A stretch of 64,000 bases of DNA from Chromobacterium phragmitis (GCF_003325475.1 NZ_CP029495.1:1860001-1924000), one strand, 5' to 3'. Numbered from the stretch's first letter, positions 15,824 to 28,437 are shown. Notes: generated by a model not told the origin, from the letters alone. Numbers and translations: made by a program.

Positions 15824-16900
15824 TCAATCGCCCAGCGCGGCCAACAGCTCGGCCTGCTGCTCGGCGATCAGCGCGTCGGTCAGCTCCTGCAGGTCGCCGT
15901 CCATCACGTAATCGAGCTTGTACAGCGTCAGATTGATGCGGTGGTCGGTGATGCGGCCTTGCGGGTAGTTGTAGGTGCGGATGCGCTCGGAGCGGTCGCC
16001 GGAGCCGATCAGGCTCTTGCGCTCAGCCGCTTCCTTCTGGTTTTTTTCGCGAAGCTGGATGTCGTAGATGCGCGCCGCCAGCACCTGCATCGCGCTGGCT
16101 TTGTTGGCGTGCTGCGAGCGGCCGTCCTGGCACTCCGCCACAATCCCCGTCGGCAAGTGGGTGATGCGCACCGCCGAGTCGGTCTTGTTGATGTGCTGGC
16201 CTCCGGCGCCGCTGGCTCTGAAGGTGTCGATGCGCAGGTCGGCCGGGTTCAGCACCACTTCGGCGATCTCGTCGGCCTCGGCCATCACCGCCACCGTGCA
16301 GGCGGAGGTGTGGATGCGGCCCTGGGTTTCGGTGGCCGGCACGCGCTGCACGCGGTGGCCGCCGGATTCGAACTTCAGCCGCGAATACGCGCCCTGGCCC
16401 ACCAGCCGCACGATCACTTCTTTGTAGCCGCCCAGATCGGACTCGCTGGCGGAGACGATCTCCACCTGCCAGCGGTTGCGCTCGGCGTAGCGGGTGTACA
16501 TGCGCAACAGGTCGGCCGCGAACAGCGCCGCTTCGTCGCCGCCGGTACCGGCGCGCACTTCCAGGAAGATGTTCTTGTCGTCGTTGGGATCCTTGGGCAG
16601 CAACAGCTTTTGCAATTCAACGTCCAGCGCCGCCAGCTTGTCCTTGCCTTCGGCGATTTCCGCTTGGGCGAATTCCTTCATTTCCGGGTCGGCCAGCATC
16701 TCTTCGGCGGCGGCGATGTCGCCCTCGCACTGCCGATAGGCGGCGAAGGTTTCCACCACCGGCGTCAGCTCGGCGTGTTCGCGGGTGAGTTTTCTAAAGG
16801 CCTCCATGTCCTGGGTGGCCGTTTCGCTGGCGAGCAGGTGGGTTACCTCTTCCAGACGGTCGGCCAACTGGGCGAGCCTGGCCGCGATAGACGCTTTCAT
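15824..16900 (-). CDS. prfA: peptide chain release factor 1
   Basis: A 358-aa class I release factor that reads UAA and UAG. The peptidyl-tRNA hydrolysis motif GGQ occurs in RASGAGGQHINKTDSAVR (about residues 232-249), and the anticodon-like PAT tripeptide characteristic of RF1 occurs in VPATETQGR (about 186-194). The length is normal. The start codon overlaps the hemA stop by one base (TAATG), the classic hemA-prfA coupling. Confidence 0.97.
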   Translation of the reverse strand: MKASIAARLAQLADRLEEVTHLLASETATQDMEAFRKLTREHAELTPVVETFAAYRQCEGDIAAAEEMLADPEMKEFAQAEIAEGKDKLAALDVELQKLLLPKDPNDDKNIFLEVRAGTGGDEAALFAADLLRMYTRYAERNRWQVEIVSASESDLGGYKEVIVRLVGQGAYSRLKFESGGHRVQRVPATETQGRIHTSACTVAVMAEADEIAEVVLNPADLRIDTFRASGAGGQHINKTDSAVRITHLPTGIVAECQDGRSQHANKASAMQVLAARIYDIQLREKNQKEAAERKSLIGSGDRSERIRTYNYPQGRITDHRINLTLYKLDYVMDGDLQELTDALIAEQQAELLAALGD

Positions 16901-18153
16901 TACGACTCCGGGTGTAAACGGTAAAGCCGCGCGATGGTTTGAACCTGCGCGTCATGCTCCGCGCCGCTGCCCGAGGACAGGGCCTGGGTCGGCGGGTGCA
17001 TCAGTTTGTTGGTCAGCTGGACGGACAGGGCCTCCAGCACTTTTTCCGGCGCGTCGCCGCGCGCCAGTTGCTTCAATGCGCCTTCCAGCGCGTGGCGGCG
17101 GGCGCGGTCGGCCTCGTCGCGCAGCGCGCGGATCAGCGGCACCGTCTCGCGTTTTTTCAGCCAGTCGGAAAACTCGGCGACGCGGGCCTGGATGATGGTT
17201 TCCGCCTCTTCCGCGGCGTTCTGCCGCGCCTCCTTGCCCACTTCCACGATGCCGGCGATGTCGTCGACGCTGTACAAGAACACGTCGTCCAGCGTGCCCA
17301 CCTCAAGTTCGATGTCGCGCGGCACGGCGAGGTCCAGCATGAACATCGGCCGGTGGCGGCGCGCCTTGATCGCCCGCTCCACCATGCCCTTGCCGATGAT
17401 GGGCAGCTGGCTGGCGGTGGAGGTCACCACCACGTCGTAGCGGGCCAGCGATTCCGGCAGCTCGGCCAGCGTGATCGCGTTGCCGCCGAATTGCTCGGCC
17501 AGCCGCTGGCCGCGTTCCAGCGTGCGGTTGGCCACGGTGATACAGGATGGATTGCGCGCGGCGAAGTGGGTGGCCACCAGCTCGATCATCTCGCCAGCGC
17601 CGACGAACAGTACGTTCAGTTCGGCGATGGACGGAAAGATCTGTTCGGCCAGCTTCACCGCCGCCGCCGACATCGACACCGAGCTGGCCCCCACCGCGGT
17701 GCTGGAGCGCACTTCCTTGGCCACGGCGAAGGTGCGCTGGAACAGGCCGTTCAGCAGCGTGCCCAGCGTGCCGGCGTGTTCGGCGCTGCGCACCGCGTCC
17801 TTCAGTTGGCCCAGGATCTGGGTCTCGCCCAGCACCATCGAATCCAGCCCGGACGCGACGCGGAAGGCATGCCGGGCAGCCTGCGACGCTTCCAGCCGAT
17901 ACAGATAGGGTTCCAGTTCGGTCCGGTTCAGCCCGTGGAACTGGCACAGCCAATCCAGGGCCGCGTGCGGGTCCGGGCTGCTGCAATAGATCTCGGTGCG
18001 GTTGCAGGTGGAGATGATGGCAGCCTCCCGCGCCGCCTGCGAGGCCAGCAGACTTTCCAGCGCGCGCGGCAGGGTATCGGCTGAAAACGCCAGCTTTTCC
18101 CGTATCGACAGCGGAGCGGTGTGATGGTTGAGTCCGAAGGCAAGCAGATGCAT
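16900..18153 (-). CDS. hemA: glutamyl-tRNA reductase
   Basis: A 417-aa enzyme that reduces glutamyl-tRNA to glutamate-1-semialdehyde, the first step of C5 haem synthesis. The catalytic nucleophile Cys50 lies in STCNRTEIYC. The NADPH domain follows (LFVGAGEMIELVATHF), with a C-terminal dimerisation helix. The start is at MHLLAFGLNHHTAPLSIREK; an 11-residue upstream extension lacks family similarity. The next pathway gene, hemL, lies 18 kb away in this window. Confidence 0.96.
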   Translation of the reverse strand: MHLLAFGLNHHTAPLSIREKLAFSADTLPRALESLLASQAAREAAIISTCNRTEIYCSSPDPHAALDWLCQFHGLNRTELEPYLYRLEASQAARHAFRVASGLDSMVLGETQILGQLKDAVRSAEHAGTLGTLLNGLFQRTFAVAKEVRSSTAVGASSVSMSAAAVKLAEQIFPSIAELNVLFVGAGEMIELVATHFAARNPSCITVANRTLERGQRLAEQFGGNAITLAELPESLARYDVVVTSTASQLPIIGKGMVERAIKARRHRPMFMLDLAVPRDIELEVGTLDDVFLYSVDDIAGIVEVGKEARQNAAEEAETIIQARVAEFSDWLKKRETVPLIRALRDEADRARRHALEGALKQLARGDAPEKVLEALSVQLTNKLMHPPTQALSSGSGAEHDAQVQTIARLYRLHPES

Positions 18154-18423
18154 GGGCGAATGGCGCCGCAGACGAAAACAGGACATTTTAGCCTAAGTCG
18201 CCGGCGCCGTCCCGCGGGGCGTGGCGAAGATGCGCGCCGCAAGCGGATGCGGCGGCCACCTGGCAGGAAGGCGTGGGGCGGGCCCCCCGATCATGACAGC
18301 TTGTTGTTTTGTTGACACATTGCCGGGGAGCTGCAGCGGATCGATTCATATAGAAACACAATTGTCATCAATGAATTAACAGATTCGGCGGCTCCGCTCC
18401 GGGGGAGATGCGAACCAATGATC

Positions 18424-18445
18424 GGCAAATGATTTGCCATTGACA
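18424..18445 (+). promoter_or_regulatory. palindrome abutting a -35-like hexamer upstream of the TonB receptor
   Basis: GGCAAATGATTTGCC (18424-18438) is a perfect 6+3+6 palindrome, directly followed by TTGACA (18440-18445). It lies about 115 bp before the receptor ATG in a 400-bp gap between hemA and the receptor. The rest of the gap shows no gene and no clear Fur box. A good -10 could not be assigned. Confidence 0.4.
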
Positions 18446-18554
18446 TGTTTTAATGCCATTTTCATTTCTTCCGCAATGTTGCAGCGATGTGACAACTGCG
18501 GTCCAGATTTGCGCCCATGCAGCGCAAACACCGAGATGAGCAAAGGGAAATGAG

Positions 18555-21113
18555 ATGAGAGTCAAGACTCTGGCCCAGGCGATCGCCGCGATCGGCCTGA
18601 TGGGCAGCGGCTTCGCGCACGCTGCCGACGATAACCAATTGGAACGGGTGACGATCACCGGCTCCAACATCAAGCGCAGTATCAAGCAGGAAAAAGCGCT
18701 GCCGGTCACTATTCTGAAGACGGAAGATCTCGCCAAGCAGGGCCTGACCACGGTCGAGCAGGTGGTCAATAGCATTGCTGCAAACCAGTCGACGCAAGGC
18801 GCTTCCTACGCGGTGGGCGCCTCCACCGGTGGCGGTTCTTTCGCTAGCTTGCGTGGACTAGGCAACCAGTACACGCTGGTATTGCTGGATGGCCGCCGCA
18901 TGGCTAACCAGGCTATCGACGGCACCTCGGCCGACCTTAACGCTATCCCGTTGTCGGTAATTGATAGGGTGGAGGTACTGCTGGATGGCGCATCCGCGAT
19001 CTATGGCACCGACGCTATCGGTGGAGTGATGAACTTCATCACCAAGAAAAGTGTCAAGGGTTTGAATATTGGCGGAAGCTTCGCCAATCCTCAGCACGGC
19101 GGAGGCGATGAGAAGCGCCTCAATGCGTCCTATGGCTTCGGCGATCTGGGCCAGGACGGTTTCAACGTCTACGGCGCGATAGACTACCTGAAGCGCGATG
19201 CCGTGATGGCGAGCCAACGCGACTTTTCCAACAAGATCACTGCCGATACCGGCAGCAGCCCGAACGCTTGGCCGGGCAATTACGTGGACGGTGTGACCAA
19301 GACGTGGAAGAGCTCGAATACGGCGTGCCGCCCGCCGTACTCCCAGTTGGTTGATGGCATCTGCAAGGAGTACTACTCGCTTTATCCGGCGTTGTCGCCT
19401 GAGGTCGAGCAGGTTTCCGGCATTGTGCGCGGCACCAAGCGTTTGGGCGACAACCACGAGCTGTCGCTGCAATATACACGCACCGAAACGATTACCACCT
19501 CGCAAAACGCGCCGCTGCCAACAGGCGGCGAGATCACCCGGGCCAATGCGGTCGATCCGACCAAGCGCGATCTCCTTTATGTACGCACGGTGCCGCTTGG
19601 AAACCGCGAAACCGAGGCGAACTCGGTTACCCAGCGATTGCAGGTCAATCTGGAAGGCCTGGTGGCCGGCTGGGACTATCGCGCAGGTATCGGCCGTTCG
19701 GAAAATCTGGTGAAAGAGACGTTGACGTCCGGCTATGTCAGCAAATCCCGGATGCAGGCAGCAGTGGATGGTGGCGCATTGGATCCATTCGATTTGAGCG
19801 GCAATAACCTGGCGGCCTGGCGCGCGGTCGGCATCACCGGCCAGACCAAGGAGGCCAAGTCCACCATCGACATGGCCGACGCTAAGATCAGCCGAGAGCT
19901 GTTTCAATTGCCTGCCGGCATGGTCGGGGTTGCTTTAGGGGCCGAGGTGCGCCGCGAAAGTTTGAGCACGGTCTACAACAAGGCGATCACCCGCGACGCG
20001 CTCAGCACCGGCCAGAGCAAGACAGAGGACTCGATGGGCAGCCGTTCCGCCTATGCGGTTTTCGGAGAGGCGGATATCCCGGTGCTGAAGAATCTGGATC
20101 TGCAGCTCGCTACCCGCTACGACCATTACAGTGATACTGAAAGCTCGTTGAACCCCAAGGTGGCGTTCAAGTTCCAGCCCGATCCAAAAGTGATGTTCCG
20201 TGGCTCTGCCAGCAAGGGATTCCGTGCGCCGTCGCTATACGACATCTATCGACCCAACCAGTTGCAGTTGACCGGCACCAAGTTCGTCGACGCCGCCGCT
20301 TGTCCTAGCGGCTCGCCGCTGCCTGGCACCGATGGCACGGGTTGCAGCAAAATGCAGCGGGATAAGCGGGTGGGCGGCAACAAAAACCTGAGCCCGGAAA
20401 AGTCTTCCTCGCTGTCGCTGGGAATGGTGATCGAGCCAACCAAGGACTTCACCGCCAGTGCGGACCTGTGGTGGACGATGATCAAGGACCAGATCAATAT
20501 TCTGGACGAAACGCTGATCCTCAACAATCCGGCCAAGTATGCTGACCGTTATGTGCGGGACGCCAACGGCAACTACCAGTACATCATTGACGACATTTCC
20601 AACCTGGGGAACATCAGCGCCTCCGGCGTGGATTTGCGCATGAGCTGGACGCTGCCCAAAACCTCGCTCGGCACCTTCATGGCGACGCTGGACGGTACCT
20701 ATCTGGCCAAGTACGCGTACCAGAACGAAAAAGGTGGCGATTATACCAACAGCGTGGGGCGCTACGTGGACGCTGGCCCCAATTTCCGCTGGCAACATAA
20801 TCTGACGCTTAGCTGGATGCGAGGAGCCTGGAGCGCGATCCTGTCGCAGAACTATAAGTCCGGCTATACCGATCAGAACGCTTCGGACAATTCCAAGGGC
20901 AGCAACCACATGGTCAAGCCCTACTCCACCTGGAATGTGTCCGGCACCTACGCTTTCAACAAACAGTTCACGGTGACTGCGGGGATCAAGAATCTGTTCG
21001 ACCAGGAGCCACCGTACAGCAATCAGCAGCGGCTGACCCAACAAAACTATGATCCGCGCTTCACCGACCCGATCGGCCGCAGCTTCTTCCTGAAGGGCGC
21101 GTACAAGATGTAA
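18555..21113 (+). CDS. TonB-dependent outer-membrane receptor
   Basis: An 852-aa outer-membrane receptor. A signal peptide ends near AHAADDNQ. The plug domain (about residues 30-165) contains VTITGSNIKRS, SLRGLGNQYTLVLLDGRRM and IDRVEVLLDGASAIYGTDAIGGVMNFITKK. The rest is a beta-barrel with receptor motifs such as GFRAPSLYDIYRPNQ and NPKVAFKFQ, ending GRSFFLKGAYKM. This subgroup is often used for oligopeptide, carbohydrate or siderophore-like ligands; no neighbour identifies the substrate. It is monocistronic with a strong downstream terminator. Confidence 0.9.
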   Translation: MRVKTLAQAIAAIGLMGSGFAHAADDNQLERVTITGSNIKRSIKQEKALPVTILKTEDLAKQGLTTVEQVVNSIAANQSTQGASYAVGASTGGGSFASLRGLGNQYTLVLLDGRRMANQAIDGTSADLNAIPLSVIDRVEVLLDGASAIYGTDAIGGVMNFITKKSVKGLNIGGSFANPQHGGGDEKRLNASYGFGDLGQDGFNVYGAIDYLKRDAVMASQRDFSNKITADTGSSPNAWPGNYVDGVTKTWKSSNTACRPPYSQLVDGICKEYYSLYPALSPEVEQVSGIVRGTKRLGDNHELSLQYTRTETITTSQNAPLPTGGEITRANAVDPTKRDLLYVRTVPLGNRETEANSVTQRLQVNLEGLVAGWDYRAGIGRSENLVKETLTSGYVSKSRMQAAVDGGALDPFDLSGNNLAAWRAVGITGQTKEAKSTIDMADAKISRELFQLPAGMVGVALGAEVRRESLSTVYNKAITRDALSTGQSKTEDSMGSRSAYAVFGEADIPVLKNLDLQLATRYDHYSDTESSLNPKVAFKFQPDPKVMFRGSASKGFRAPSLYDIYRPNQLQLTGTKFVDAAACPSGSPLPGTDGTGCSKMQRDKRVGGNKNLSPEKSSSLSLGMVIEPTKDFTASADLWWTMIKDQINILDETLILNNPAKYADRYVRDANGNYQYIIDDISNLGNISASGVDLRMSWTLPKTSLGTFMATLDGTYLAKYAYQNEKGGDYTNSVGRYVDAGPNFRWQHNLTLSWMRGAWSAILSQNYKSGYTDQNASDNSKGSNHMVKPYSTWNVSGTYAFNKQFTVTAGIKNLFDQEPPYSNQQRLTQQNYDPRFTDPIGRSFFLKGAYKM

Positions 21114-21141
21114 GCCTGTTTCATCGACCGATGAAGAACAA

Positions 21142-21170
21142 AACGGACAGCTGGTGTGCTGTCCGTTTTT
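21142..21170 (+). terminator. bidirectional rho-independent terminator
   Basis: A 10-bp perfect stem AACGGACAGC/GCTGTCCGTT with a 6-nt loop and a T-rich tail, 28 bp after the TonB-receptor stop. It also ends the convergent GNAT gene. Confidence 0.85.
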
Positions 21171-21186
21171 CATCGCGTTGCGCCGC

Positions 21187-21645
21187 TCATCCGCGCCGCA
21201 TGTCCACATGCAGTATCCCGCCGTCGTCGTATGGCTCCGACACCGGTTCGAAGCCGAAGGCCGAGTACAGCGCGCTGGCCTCCACCTGGGCCGACAGCAT
21301 GATGGGCTGGCCGGGATAGTGGGCCCGGCACTGCGCCACCGCCTGCGCCATCAGCGCCTTGCCCATGCCTTGGCCGCGGGCTTCCGGCGCCACCACCACC
21401 CGGCCGATGGCCGCCGCGTCCGGGTATTTTTCGCCCGGCGCGATCAGCCGGGCGTAGGCCAGCAGCCGGCCGGCGTCGTCGCGGCCGGACAGGTGCAGGC
21501 AGTGGGTGTCCACGCCGTCCACGTCGCCGTAGATGGACTGCTGCTCCACCACGAATACCTGGTCGCGAAGCTGCAGCGCTTGGTACAGCGCGCGCGGGGT
21601 GAAGTCGTCGAAACCGTGGCAGTGCCACGCTATCCTGTTTGCCAT
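21187..21645 (-). CDS. ElaA-type GNAT N-acetyltransferase
   Basis: A 152-aa GNAT protein. The N-terminal segment LYQALQLRDQVFVVEQQSIY followed by DVDGVDTHCLHL is the ElaA signature, and the acetyl-CoA P-loop is VVVAPEARGQGMGKALM (about residues 86-102). The C-terminal YSAFGFEPVSEPYDDGGI is the usual GNAT end. The start is fixed by a GGGAGGG ribosome-binding site. The acetylated substrate of this family is unknown. Confidence 0.85.
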   Translation of the reverse strand: MANRIAWHCHGFDDFTPRALYQALQLRDQVFVVEQQSIYGDVDGVDTHCLHLSGRDDAGRLLAYARLIAPGEKYPDAAAIGRVVVAPEARGQGMGKALMAQAVAQCRAHYPGQPIMLSAQVEASALYSAFGFEPVSEPYDDGGILHVDMRRG

Positions 21646-21743
21646 AGTAGAATCCCTCCCATTACCGGCTCGGTCGTCAGCGATGCTATAGCATTTAGCC
21701 CGAACGCGCGCCGCCATCCAGATCAAGACACTAGCATTTATAT

Positions 21744-24094
<2,351 letters not shown>

Positions 24095-24095
<1 letters not shown>

Positions 24096-25645
24096 TGCGC
24101 CGGACAGCCCTGCCGCAAACGCTGAGTCCCCGCGCCGCGCTGCTGTTCGTCAACGGCTTCCGCGGGCTGTTGCTGCTGGTGCTGTTCACGCTGTCGCTGC
24201 TGTCCGGCGGCGACGGCCTGCCGATGATAGAGGGCGGGCCGCGTTTTTATCTGTGGAGCGGCGTCTATCTGCTGCTGATCGCGGTCTGGTTCCTGGTGCG
24301 CGAGGGACGGCTGGGACACACGCTGCAACTGACGCTGGCCATCGCCGCCGACATCGCGATGATGGTGTGGCTGATGGCGATGAACGACGGCATCCATGGC
24401 GGCTTCGGCCTGCTGCTGCTGCCTTATCTCGCTGCCGCCGGCCTCCTGTCCACCGGCCGTTACGCGCTGTTCTACGCCGCTATCGCCACGCTGGCGCTGC
24501 TGTGCTATTCCGGGCTGGAGCACTGGCTGGGACTGGCCCGCCCCTCCGATCTGTCTTATAGCGCCCTGCTCGCCTCCGCCTGTTTCGTCACTGCCATCGC
24601 CACCTGGCAGTTGGGCCGGCTGGCGCGCGCGTCGGAGGCGCTGGCGGTCCAGCGCGGCGGCGAGATCGCCAACCTCAACCACCTGAACGAACTGATTCTG
24701 CAAAGCCAGCGCGACGCGGTGGTGGTGTTGGACGAGGATGGCCGGCTGCGCCAGTTCAACCTGCAGGCCGAGCGTTATTTCGCCGGCCTGCAGCGCGGCT
24801 CGCCGTTGCCGGAGCTGTTGCCGCTGGTGCGGCGCTGGCGCGATGACGGTTGCCCGGCGCTGGCCACCCTGGTGCAGCAGAATGTGCGCGGCCGCCAGTT
24901 GGTGGGGCGGCTGGTGCCGGTGCCGGTAGGCGAGCTGCGCGGCGTGGTGCTGTTTCTGCGCGATATGGCGGACATGGCCGAGGAGGCCAAGCGGGTGAAG
25001 CTGGCGGCGCTGGGGCGGCTGACCGCCAACATCGCGCACGAGGTCCGCAATCCGCTGTCGGCGATACGCCACGCGGCGGATCTGCTGGCCGAGGACGAGT
25101 CGGACCCGACGCGATTGCGCCTGTTCGGCATCGTCCAGGACAACACCCGCCGCATCAACGGCATGGTGGAGGATGTGCTGACGCTGGGCCGACGCGACCG
25201 CGTCCGGCGCGAGGCCATCGAACTGGCGCCTTTCGTCGGCCAGTTGCTGGAGCAGTTTTCGCTGTCGCATCCCGGCGCCGCCGGCGCGGTGGCCTGCGAG
25301 CTGAGCGATGGTTGCCGGCTGAGTTTCGACCGCGACCACCTGGCCCAGATACTCGGCAACCTGCTGGCCAACGCCTGGCGGCACGGCAGCCGCGGGCCCG
25401 GCTCGGTGCGGCTGCAGGCCGGCGTCGCCGATAGCGTGTTGATCCTGCGCGTGATAGACGATGGCCCCGGCGTGTCCGAGGCCGATCAGGCGCGGCTGTT
25501 CGAACCCTTTTTCACCACGGAAAGCGCCGGCAGCGGCCTGGGGCTGTACATCGCCCGCGAGCTGGCCGAAGCCAACGACGCGCGGCTGGACTACAGCCCG
25601 CCCGGCGGCGTGTTCCGGCTGATATGCCATCAGGCCCATGACTAA
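24095..25645 (+). CDS. pilS: type IV pilus sensor histidine kinase
   Basis: A 516-aa sensor kinase with six predicted membrane helices in residues 14-175, a PAS-like linker (about 195-290) and a histidine kinase core: the H-box NIAHEVRNPLSAIRHAADLL carries phospho-acceptor H315, with N-box LLANAWRHG and G-boxes DDGPGVSE and GSGLGLYIA. The six-helix input domain and immediate coupling to an NtrC-type regulator identify PilS, which controls pilin transcription. The ATG overlaps the parC stop (TGATG). Confidence 0.88.
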
Positions 25646-26954
25646 GACTCTGCGCGTATTGATCGTCGACGACGAGCCGGACATCCGGGAACTCTTGGAG
25701 CTGACGCTGTTGAAAATGGGCCTGGCTCCGGTTTGCGCCGCCAACGTGGCCGAGGCCAAGGCCGCGCTCGACGGCGGCGGCTTCGACCTGGCGCTGACCG
25801 ACATGCGGCTGCCGGACGGAGATGGCCTGGATGTGGTCAACCATATCGGCGAACGCGGGCTGGACCTGCCCATCGCCGTGATCACCGCCCATGGCAGCGC
25901 CGACAACGCGGTGCGGGCGATGAAGGCCGGCGCCTTCGACTACCTGCAAAAGCCGGTCAGCCTGGCGCAGTTGCGCAGCCTGGTGAAGAGCGCGCTGAAA
26001 GTGGAGGTCCCGTCTGCCAGACCATCCGCGCGGCAGCGGTTGCTGGGCGAGTCGCCGGCGATACAGGAGGTGTTGCGGCTGGCGGAAAAGCTGTCGCGCA
26101 GCCAGGCGGCGGTGTCTATCGGCGGCGAATCCGGCACCGGCAAGGAACAGGCGGCGCGGCTGATCCACGAGCTGGGGCCGCGCGCGGACAAGCCCTTCGT
26201 CGCCGTCAACTGCGGCGCGATCCCGGAAAGCCTGATGGAGAGCGAGTTCTTCGGCTATCGCAAAGGCGCCTTCACCGGCGCCGATGCCGACCGCGACGGT
26301 TTCTTCCAGCTGGCGCAAGGCGGCACCTTGTTCCTGGATGAGGTGGCCGAGTTGCCGCTGGCGATGCAGGTGAAGCTGCTGCGCGCGATCCAGGAGAAGG
26401 CGGTGCGCAAGCTGGGCGCCAGCCAGGAAGAGGCGGCGGATGTTCGCATCATCTGCGCCACTCACCGCGATCTGGCGGCGCGGGTGGAGGCGGGGCAGTT
26501 CCGCCAGGACCTGTACTATCGCCTCAATGTACTGCCGCTGCGCATGCCGCCGCTGAGAGAACTGCGCGACGATATCCCGCTGTTTGCCGATCGCTTGCTG
26601 CAGCGTTTCGGCGGCGCGTCCGCGCCGCGGCTGACTGCCGACGCGCGCCGCGCGCTGCAGGACCACGCCTACCCCGGCAATTTCCGCGAGCTGGAAAACA
26701 TCCTGGAGCGCGCGGTGGCCTTGGCCGCCTCGCCTTCGCTGTCCCGCGACGATCTGCAGCTGACGCCCTGCGTCGAATACAGCCCGGAACCCGGTAGCGG
26801 CGAACCGCTGCAGGACTACCTTGACCGCGTCGAGCGCGAGGCCATCGTCAAGGCGCTGGAGGGCACCCGTTACAATCGCACCCAGGCCGCGAAGAAACTG
26901 GGCGTCACTTTTCGTTCCTTGCGTTACCGGATGGAGCGGCTGGGGGTGAAGTGA
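25638..26954 (+). CDS. pilR: type IV pilus sigma54-dependent response regulator
   Basis: A 438-aa NtrC-class activator with receiver domain (D55 in LTDMRLPD), AAA+ sigma54-interacting domain (Walker A GESGTGKE; GAFTGAD, the sigma54-contact loop; Walker B LFLDEVAEL) and a C-terminal Fis-type helix-turn-helix (NRTQAAKKLGVTFRSLRYRM). It starts 8 bp inside the pilS 3' end. Its usual target, the pilin promoter, is not in this window. It is convergent with the radical SAM maturase, with only 12 bp between stops. Confidence 0.9.
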   Translation: MTKTLRVLIVDDEPDIRELLELTLLKMGLAPVCAANVAEAKAALDGGGFDLALTDMRLPDGDGLDVVNHIGERGLDLPIAVITAHGSADNAVRAMKAGAFDYLQKPVSLAQLRSLVKSALKVEVPSARPSARQRLLGESPAIQEVLRLAEKLSRSQAAVSIGGESGTGKEQAARLIHELGPRADKPFVAVNCGAIPESLMESEFFGYRKGAFTGADADRDGFFQLAQGGTLFLDEVAELPLAMQVKLLRAIQEKAVRKLGASQEEAADVRIICATHRDLAARVEAGQFRQDLYYRLNVLPLRMPPLRELRDDIPLFADRLLQRFGGASAPRLTADARRALQDHAYPGNFRELENILERAVALAASPSLSRDDLQLTPCVEYSPEPGSGEPLQDYLDRVEREAIVKALEGTRYNRTQAAKKLGVTFRSLRYRMERLGVK

Positions 26955-26966
26955 CGAACGCTGGCG

Positions 26967-28346
26967 TCAGGCGATGGCCGGCGCCGGCTCGGACGTTCGC
27001 CGGCGCTTCCGCATCCAGTAGTCCAGCACCAGCCGTTCGGGCAGATTCAGCTTGAAAGATGGACAGCCGGTTTCGCCGTTGTACCACAGCTTGGCGCAGC
27101 CGCCGCCGCATACCGGAAACAGCGGGCAGCGCGGACACGGCGACATGCCGGTCTGGATGTCGGCGTACCATTCGCGGGTGACGGCCTTGTCGTTGCGGAC
27201 CTGGTCGATGCTGCGGATATGCCCGATCTTGTATTTGGGCGCGTCGTACTTGGGCGTGTACGGAAATTCGTAGCAGGGGTAGATGTTGCCGTAGGCGTCG
27301 TAGACCTCGGCGTCTGGCATCACCACCATGCAGGGGGCGATGGTGCGGGCGGGCAGAATGCGGTCGAATTCGAATCCCCGCCGTATCGCGTGCTGCGTCC
27401 AGCCTATTTCCAGCGCGGCGAAGTCCGCCGCCGGCAGGCTGTCGCGGTCGGCCTGGTTGCCGCCCCAGTCCACCACCGGGCGAAAATCCAGCCCCACATT
27501 GCGCGCCGCCAGCCCCCGCTCGGCCAGCAGGTCTATCAGATCGGCAACCTTGCCCTGGTTGTGGCGGTTGATGTTGATGCGGATCGTGACGCCGCTGCGG
27601 TTGGCGCTGAATTCCGGCATGCCGGTCACGTCGACCAGGTTTTGCAGGATGATGTCGAAACTGCCGCCGCCGGCTTTGACCGGCCGCATCAGGTCATGGG
27701 CCTGGCCGATGCCGTCCAGCGTGATCTGGAAGCTGTTTACGCGATGCCGCTGCAGGCGCAGGTAGACGTCGGGTTTCAGGCTGAGCCCGTTGCTGACCAT
27801 GGAGGCGAAGAAGTGGATCCCGGCCTGTCCGCATTGTTTGATCAACCGGCCGCTGATGTCCTCTATCTGCTTCAGCGCCAGGATGGGTTCGCCGCCATAC
27901 CAGTTGATCGCCAGCTTGGCGTAGGGCTTGCGCCGCAGCGTGCCCATGATGCGGGCGACGATGCGGGCGGAGGTGTCGTCGTCCAGGTTCTTTTTGACGT
28001 GCTGCTGGCCGCAGTACACGCAGCCCAGCTGGCAATTGGCGGTCGGCTGCAGCGTCAGGCTGAGCGTGCCAACCTCGCTTATGGCCTGTCGGTTTTTCTC
28101 CAGCATGTCTCGGAATTCGTCGCGGGTTGGCGGGACCAGGACTTCGTCCTCCCGCAACTGGCGCAGCGTTGCCTCGTCCATTTTCGCGAACTCGCCGGCG
28201 AGCAGGCGCTGGTAGGTTTTTTCCTTGATCAGCAGCGATTTGCCGGTCCGGCTGGCGAACAGCAGACGCGAAGGGTCGGGGTGGTGGTCCGGACTCACCA
28301 CGCCCGAGGCGATCAGGTATCGGGATAGAACGTATTCGCCTTCCAT
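26967..28346 (-). CDS. radical SAM/SPASM peptide maturase of a putative RiPP system
   Basis: A 459-aa protein. Residues 1-90 look like the small winged-helix front end common in peptide maturases (LLFASRTGKSLLIKEKTYQR), possibly leader-binding. The radical SAM cluster is C105-X3-C109-X2-C112 in ANCQLGCVYC, followed by NWYGGEP. The C-terminal SPASM domain binds auxiliary clusters: C404, C407, C413, C417 and C428 (CX2CX5CX3CX10C), with extra cysteines in APCMVV and IYPCYEF. It would install a carbon-centred crosslink or epimerisation on a precursor. A 57-aa double-glycine precursor lies 166 bp upstream. The ATG at 28346 has a GGGAGAG ribosome-binding site. Confidence 0.87.
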   Translation of the reverse strand: MEGEYVLSRYLIASGVVSPDHHPDPSRLLFASRTGKSLLIKEKTYQRLLAGEFAKMDEATLRQLREDEVLVPPTRDEFRDMLEKNRQAISEVGTLSLTLQPTANCQLGCVYCGQQHVKKNLDDDTSARIVARIMGTLRRKPYAKLAINWYGGEPILALKQIEDISGRLIKQCGQAGIHFFASMVSNGLSLKPDVYLRLQRHRVNSFQITLDGIGQAHDLMRPVKAGGGSFDIILQNLVDVTGMPEFSANRSGVTIRININRHNQGKVADLIDLLAERGLAARNVGLDFRPVVDWGGNQADRDSLPAADFAALEIGWTQHAIRRGFEFDRILPARTIAPCMVVMPDAEVYDAYGNIYPCYEFPYTPKYDAPKYKIGHIRSIDQVRNDKAVTREWYADIQTGMSPCPRCPLFPVCGGGCAKLWYNGETGCPSFKLNLPERLVLDYWMRKRRRTSEPAPAIA

Positions 28347-28391
28347 CGGGGACTCTCCCTGGTCATCGGTGCGGAAAGGCCCGCGGGGGAG

Positions 28392-28437
28392 CCAGGGCGG
28401 CCCGGCCACTGCCATGGCCTGGAGGGGGCCGCCCTGG
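28392..28437 (-). other. intercistronic stem-loop between precursor 1 and radical SAM gene
   Basis: A perfect 12-bp stem (CCAGGGCGGCCC and GGGCCGCCCTGG) encloses a second 5-bp hairpin (GGCCA/TGGCC). There is no U-tract, so rather than a full terminator it may be a partial terminator or 3' stabiliser that raises precursor mRNA above maturase mRNA, as seen in other RiPP operons. The remainder of the 166-bp gap shows no ORF of note. Confidence 0.6.

Noticed and set aside
18154..18554. Possible Fur box upstream of the TonB receptor
   Set aside because: No 19-bp GATAATGATAATCATTATC-like site with reasonable match; only the GGCAAATGATTTGCC palindrome stands out.
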